From NCBI GenBank assembly GCA_035317605.1, contig DATHGT010000068.1, positions 1-9,362 on the forward strand: 9,362 nt of DNA. Reading direction: 5' to 3'. Position numbers and translations under genes: made by a program. The DNA is from DATHGT01 sp035317605 (GTDB taxonomy: Bacteria; Methylomirabilota; Methylomirabilia; Rokubacteriales; CSP1-6). Positions 6,222-9,362 of this stretch are shown piece by piece (the first letter of the stretch is position 1; each line of letters starts with the position of its first letter). The notes under the pieces are model-generated. The model saw only the letters and a list, made by a program, of their open reading frames with translations, had not been told where the DNA came from and ran no database searches.

Positions 6222-8991
6222 GATCCGCTTCGTCCTCAACGGACGGGCCGTGGCCCTCGACGTGCGCCCGGAGGCGCTGCTGCTCGACGTGCTGCGCGAT
6301 CGCTTGCAGCTCAAGGGGGCCAAGCGCTCGTGCGACATGCAGGTGTGCGGCGCGTGCACGGTGCTCGTCGATGGCGCGCCGGTGAGCGCGTGTACCTACC
6401 TCGCGATCGAGGCCGACGGCCGCGAGCTGACCACGGTCGAGGGGCTGGGCGGTGACGAGGCACTCGATCCCCTCCAGGAGGCGTTCATCGACTGTGCGGC
6501 GGTGCAATGTGGATTCTGCACCGCGGGGATGCTGCTGACCGCGAAGGCGCTGCTGGCGGAGGATTCAGCGCCGACGCGGGAGCGCGTGAGCCAGTACCTG
6601 CGCGGCAATCTCTGTCGCTGCACGGGCTACCGCAAGATCGTCGACGCCATCGCGCTCGGAGGGGGGGATCGGATCGCGCAGGCGAAGCCCGCGCGCGGAG
6701 CGCTCGAACCGCTGCGTGTCGTGGGGAGATCCGTGAGGCGGACGGATGCTCTCGAGAAAGTCACGGGGAGGGCGCGGTATCTGAGCGACATGGAGGTCGC
6801 GGGGATGGCGCACGCGCGGCTCCTGCGTTCGCCGTATCCGCACGCGCGGATCGCGCGCATCGAGGTGACGAGCGCGCGGGCGCTGCCGGGGGTGTACGCG
6901 GTGCTCACCGGCGCCGACCTCACCTGGTGCGAGCCGTTCTTCGGGCCGGCGCTGCGCGATCGCCCGATCCTGGCCGTCGACGTCGCGCGCTACGAGGGCG
7001 AGCCCGTGGTCGCGGTGGCGGCGGTGGACGAGGCCACGGCCGCCGCGGCGCTCGACCTCGTCGAGATCGACTACGAAGACGTGCCGGCGGTGATGACGAT
7101 CGAGGAAGCGCTCGCGCCCGGGGCGCCGCTCGTGCACACGGGCGAGCCGCTGGCCGGGCACTTCTCCGATCTCGCCTCGCTTCGCGCGAGGCCGGGGACG
7201 AACATCTGCCACCAGTTCGACTATCGGCGCGGCGATCCCGAGTCCGCGTTCGCGGGGGCGGACGTCGTGGTCGACGACGTCTACACGTTCCCGCGCGTCC
7301 AGCACTATTCGATGGAGCCCCACGGCGCGATCGCGGAGTGGGAGCCGGACGGCGCGCTCACCGTGTGGTCGTCCACGCAGAATCCGTTCTCGGTGCGCGC
7401 GGAGCTGGCCGCGTTGTTCAACCTGACGGCCAGCCGCATCCGCGTGGTGGTCCCGCTGCTCGGCGGCGGCTTCGGGGGCAAGACCTACGCGAAGCTCGAG
7501 CCCGTCGCCGCCGCGCTGGCCCGCGTCGCGCGACGGCCGGTGAAGCTGCAAGCGTCGGTGGACGACGCGTTCCGCACGGTGCGGCGGTGCAGCGCCCGCG
7601 TGCGCGTGCGGCTCGGGTTCCATCACGACGGCCGCCTCCACGCGTTCTCGTGCGACGCCGACTACGACATCGGCGCCTACGCCGACATCGCCCCGCGGGT
7701 GATCCAGAAGGGCACCTACACCGCGACCGGTCCCTATCGGGTGCCCAACGTGCTGCTGCACAGCAACGCGGTCTACACGAACACCACGCCCGGCGGCGCC
7801 TTCCGCGGCTTCGGCGTCCCCCAGCTCGTGTGGGCGGTGGAATCGCTGATGGACGTGGCGGCCGAGCGGCTCGATCGCGATCCCGTCGATCTGCGCCGCC
7901 AGAACCTGCTCGCCCACGGCGAGGAGTTCGCGCCGGGCGACACGCCCGTCGACGGCAAGCTCGAAGAAAGCCTCGATCGCGTGGCCGAGGCGATCCAGTG
8001 GCAGGCGGGGGCGCCGGCCGGGCGCGCCAAGGGCGTGGCCGCGATGATGAAGGCCAGCGTGGCGCCGTCGGTGTCGGAGGCGATCGTGCGCCTGCACGCC
8101 GACGGCAGCGCGTCGGTGCTGGTGAGCACGGTCGAGATGGGACAGGGGGCCAGGACCGTGCTCGCGCAGATCGCGGCCGAGGTCTTGGCGATCCCCCTCG
8201 AGCGCGTGACGATCGTGTCGCCCGACACCAGCATCACGCCCTACGACCAGACGACCAGCTCGAGCCGCTCGACCACAATGGTCGGTCGCGCGGTGCAGGA
8301 AGCCTCCGCGGACGTGATCGGCCAGCTCGTGAAGATCGCCGCGGAGTGTTTCGGAGTCCAACCACGACATCTACGCGCGGAAGACAGCGCGATCGTCGGC
8401 GAGGGCCAGCGCGCGACGTATCCCGCGCTGATCGACCATCACTTCGGCATGCGCGGCGGCGAGCTGATCGGGCGCGGAGTGGTCGCGCCCGGGCGCACGC
8501 GCGCGCCGCTGGGCGGCAGCACGCCGTTCTGGGAAGTCGCGATGGGCGGCGCCGAGATCAGCCTCGACGCGGAGACCGGTGCGATCGTGGTGGAGTCGTA
8601 CACCTCGGTCGCGGACGTGGGCCGCTGCATCAACCCCCAGCAGTGCGAGGCCCAGGATGAAGGCGCGGTGGTGCAGGGGATCGGCCACACGCTGCTCGAA
8701 GAAATGGTCTACGAGGGCGGCGCGCTGCTGAACGGTAACCTCGTGAGCTACCGGGTGCCGCGCGCCGAAGACCTGCCGCCGCGGCTCGAATCGCTGTTCG
8801 TGGAAAACGGCGACGGCCCCGGACCGTTCGGCGCGAAGGGAGTCGGCGAAGGCAGTCTCATCCCGGTGAGCCCGGCCATCGCCAACGCGCTGGCTCGCCT
8901 CGCCGGCGTGCGGCTGACGGAGTTGCCGCTCACGCCCGAGCGCGTCTGGCGAGCGCTCCGTGATCGGACCCCGCGCCCGTCCGGACCCTGA
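6190..8991 (+). CDS. Molybdenum hydroxylase, 2Fe-2S subunit fused to molybdopterin-binding subunit (xanthine dehydrogenase family)
   Basis: The 933-residue protein joins what are usually two subunits. Residues 10-90 are the plant-ferredoxin-like domain with Cys48, Cys53, Cys56 and Cys68. Residues 100-155 are the second [2Fe-2S] domain with Cys107, Cys110, Cys142 and Cys144. From about 175 the Moco part begins: the a/b hammerhead domain, then the molybdopterin domains with GGGFGGK (425-431), GAFRGFG (536-542) and the C-terminal GAKGVGE, where Glu887 is the expected catalytic base. The GAFRGFG loop is of the xanthine/aldehyde/aromatic type; the CoxL signature (AYxCSFR or AYRGAGR) is absent, so this is not a CO dehydrogenase. 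The domain order recalls the single-chain aldehyde oxidoreductase of Desulfovibrio gigas, but that enzyme has no FAD subunit, whereas here one is encoded upstream with a 32-base overlap. A G7 tract lies at the junction of the halves. Substrate unknown; no maturation factor is in the window. Confidence 0.93.
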   Translation: MNVIPIRSSSEIRFVLNGRAVALDVRPEALLLDVLRDRLQLKGAKRSCDMQVCGACTVLVDGAPVSACTYLAIEADGRELTTVEGLGGDEALDPLQEAFIDCAAVQCGFCTAGMLLTAKALLAEDSAPTRERVSQYLRGNLCRCTGYRKIVDAIALGGGDRIAQAKPARGALEPLRVVGRSVRRTDALEKVTGRARYLSDMEVAGMAHARLLRSPYPHARIARIEVTSARALPGVYAVLTGADLTWCEPFFGPALRDRPILAVDVARYEGEPVVAVAAVDEATAAAALDLVEIDYEDVPAVMTIEEALAPGAPLVHTGEPLAGHFSDLASLRARPGTNICHQFDYRRGDPESAFAGADVVVDDVYTFPRVQHYSMEPHGAIAEWEPDGALTVWSSTQNPFSVRAELAALFNLTASRIRVVVPLLGGGFGGKTYAKLEPVAAALARVARRPVKLQASVDDAFRTVRRCSARVRVRLGFHHDGRLHAFSCDADYDIGAYADIAPRVIQKGTYTATGPYRVPNVLLHSNAVYTNTTPGGAFRGFGVPQLVWAVESLMDVAAERLDRDPVDLRRQNLLAHGEEFAPGDTPVDGKLEESLDRVAEAIQWQAGAPAGRAKGVAAMMKASVAPSVSEAIVRLHADGSASVLVSTVEMGQGARTVLAQIAAEVLAIPLERVTIVSPDTSITPYDQTTSSSRSTTMVGRAVQEASADVIGQLVKIAAECFGVQPRHLRAEDSAIVGEGQRATYPALIDHHFGMRGGELIGRGVVAPGRTRAPLGGSTPFWEVAMGGAEISLDAETGAIVVESYTSVADVGRCINPQQCEAQDEGAVVQGIGHTLLEEMVYEGGALLNGNLVSYRVPRAEDLPPRLESLFVENGDGPGPFGAKGVGEGSLIPVSPAIANALARLAGVRLTELPLTPERVWRALRDRTPRPSGP
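6661..6736 (+). other. G7 tract and overlapping TGA/GTG at the Fe-S/Moco domain junction
   Basis: Seven G (6661-6667) lie in codons 158-160, directly after the last Fe-S-domain helix. Skipping one base there gives 22 more codons and a TGA at 6734-6736. That TGA overlaps GTG 6733-6735, which is in the frame of the Moco domain and is preceded by GGGGAG (6723-6728). The arrangement looks like the boundary of two overlapping genes joined into one frame, or a slippage site. Whether it is used is unknown. Confidence 0.35.
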
Positions 8992-9021
8992 AGTTCTCTG
9001 ATTTCTTGGGGCTTGGTACCC

Positions 9022-9027
9022 TATAAC
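9022..9027 (+). promoter_or_regulatory. Possible upstream -10 box in the intergenic region before sat
   Basis: TATAAC (9022-9027) matches five of six bases of TATAAT. The hexamer 17 bases upstream (8999-9004, TGATTT) is a weak -35 match. If used it would give a second, leadered sat transcript of about 60 leader bases. Apart from this and the repeats and promoter listed next, I see nothing in the 102-base AT-rich gap, including no hairpin terminator after the preceding gene. Confidence 0.2.
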
Positions 9028-9061
9028 CTCTTGATGTCACTTGAGTTCTAACCTCTCTTGA
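9024..9061 (+). promoter_or_regulatory. Imperfect direct repeat TAACCTCT(CT)TGA upstream of sat, possible operator
   Basis: TAACCTCTTGA (9024-9034) recurs 25 bases later as TAACCTCTCTTGA (9049-9061), and a further CTTGA lies between them (9040-9044). The second copy runs into the predicted -35 box of sat. Such spaced repeats at a -35 element suit a transcription factor, for example one sensing sulfur supply, but no regulator can be named from this. Confidence 0.3.
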
Positions 9062-9086
9062 CTTACCCGATCGACAAAGGTACTTT
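9058..9086 (+). promoter_or_regulatory. Promoter of sat, positioned for a leaderless transcript
   Basis: TTGACT (9058-9063, five of six matches to TTGACA), an ideal 17-base spacer and TACTTT (9081-9086, four of six matches to TATAAT). The -10 box ends 7 bases (CCGGTTC) before the sat ATG, so transcription should start at or beside the start codon. No Shine-Dalgarno is present in those 7 bases. Confidence 0.55.
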
Positions 9087-9093
9087 CCGGTTC

Positions 9094-9362
9094 ATGTCAG
9101 CGATCACTACGTCGTCAGAGGTCTCTCCACACGGCGGTCGGCTCATCGACCGGGTCCTCGTCGGGGACGCGCTCGCGGCCGCTCGCGACCGCGCGTCGTC
9201 ACTCACCCGGCTCTCGCTCAACGCCCGGATGATGTCGGACGTGGAGCTGCTCGCGGTCGGCGCGTACAGCCCGCTGGAAGGGTTCATGGGCCGGGCCGAC
9301 TACCGCAGCGTGCTGAGCGACATGAGGCTGGCGAACGGGCTGCCGTGGACGCTGCCGATCAC
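9094..9362 (+). CDS. sat: Sulfate adenylyltransferase (ATP sulfurylase), N-terminal part, cut by the window end
   Basis: The 89 visible residues match the N-terminal PUA-like domain of the single-chain ATP sulfurylase that interconverts sulfate plus ATP and adenosine phosphosulfate plus pyrophosphate in the cytoplasm. Recognisable segments are PHGG (12-15), LNARMMSDVELLAVGAYSP (42-60), the conserved LEGFMG (61-66) and MRLANGLPW (77-85). The catalytic domain with its nucleotide-binding motifs lies beyond the window. This Sat type (unlike CysD/CysN) serves both assimilatory and dissimilatory sulfur metabolism, so the pathway cannot be decided without the downstream genes. ATG 9094 is chosen as the first in-frame start matching the family N-terminus and from its spacing to the predicted promoter. 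The gene is separated by 102 bases from the hydroxylase operon and has its own promoter, so it is probably a separate unit. Confidence 0.93.
   Translation, partial: MSAITTSSEVSPHGGRLIDRVLVGDALAAARDRASSLTRLSLNARMMSDVELLAVGAYSPLEGFMGRADYRSVLSDMRLANGLPWTLPI

Noticed and set aside
5247..6359. N-terminal extension of the oxidoreductase frame up to 6359 on the minus strand
   Set aside because: The FAD Rossmann motif and normal family N-terminus start at 5246; the extension is antisense to the FAD-subunit gene and has no domain.
6507..8660. Long open frame (717 codons) in the second plus-strand frame inside the hydroxylase gene, and a 601-codon antisense one at 6565-8370
   Set aside because: Arg/Ala/Gly-rich low-information products without domains, fully overlapping a gene with intact cofactor motifs.
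6190..8991. Carbon monoxide dehydrogenase identity for the molybdenum enzyme
   Set aside because: The CoxL active-site signature is absent and GAFRGFG is present instead.
1..9362. tRNA, rRNA, CRISPR array, insertion sequence or phage genes
   Set aside because: No cloverleaf-like sequence, no regularly spaced repeats, no transposase or integrase motifs and no terminal inverted repeats flanking a gene were seen.

Overview
This is a high-GC bacterial window with strong G/C third-position bias, short intergenic gaps and no RNA genes, mobile elements or CRISPR arrays that I can see. The gene mix (NDP-forming acyl-CoA synthetase, crotonase, luciferase-like monooxygenase, xanthine-dehydrogenase-family hydroxylase, ATP sulfurylase) fits metabolically versatile soil or groundwater bacteria such as Rokubacteria/Methylomirabilota or high-GC Proteobacteria. 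The sequence alone does not settle the taxon.

Layout. On the minus strand, bases 2-2913 hold a two-gene operon. An NDP-forming acyl-CoA synthetase (826-2913) is followed 11 bases later by an enoyl-CoA hydratase/isomerase (2-814), whose ribosome binding site overlaps the synthetase stop codon. Divergent from it, on the plus strand, is a luciferase-like flavin monooxygenase (3000-4001). This gene converges on a geranylgeranyl-reductase-family FAD oxidoreductase on the minus strand (4095-5246). A 35-bp inverted repeat with a 21-base loop fills almost all of the 93 bases between them. Divergent from the oxidoreductase are an FAD subunit (5301-6221) and a 933-residue protein that fuses the 2Fe-2S subunit to the molybdopterin subunit of a xanthine-dehydrogenase-family hydroxylase (6190-8991). 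After 102 more AT-rich bases comes the 5' part of ATP sulfurylase, sat (9094 onward), cut by the window edge.

Function. The synthetase and hydratase can act in sequence: a carboxylic acid is activated to its CoA thioester at ATP cost, and a 2-enoyl-CoA is then hydrated. The molybdenum hydroxylase has all three expected redox modules (two 2Fe-2S clusters, Moco, FAD). Its Moco domain carries the GAFRGFG type of active-site loop, not a CoxL-type loop, so it is an aldehyde, purine, N-heterocycle or aromatic hydroxylase/dehydrogenase of unknown substrate and not a CO dehydrogenase. The monooxygenase and the geranylgeranyl-reductase-like protein have no obvious partner here.

Points worth attention: a G7 tract lies exactly at the Fe-S/Moco domain junction, and a +1 shift there would end at a TGA overlapping an in-frame GTG. 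Promoter-like elements sit so close to the sat, oxidoreductase and monooxygenase start codons that the mRNAs would be leaderless. The synthetase has an excellent Shine-Dalgarno sequence with no canonical start codon at the right distance. The large inverted repeat between convergent genes is the fourth.
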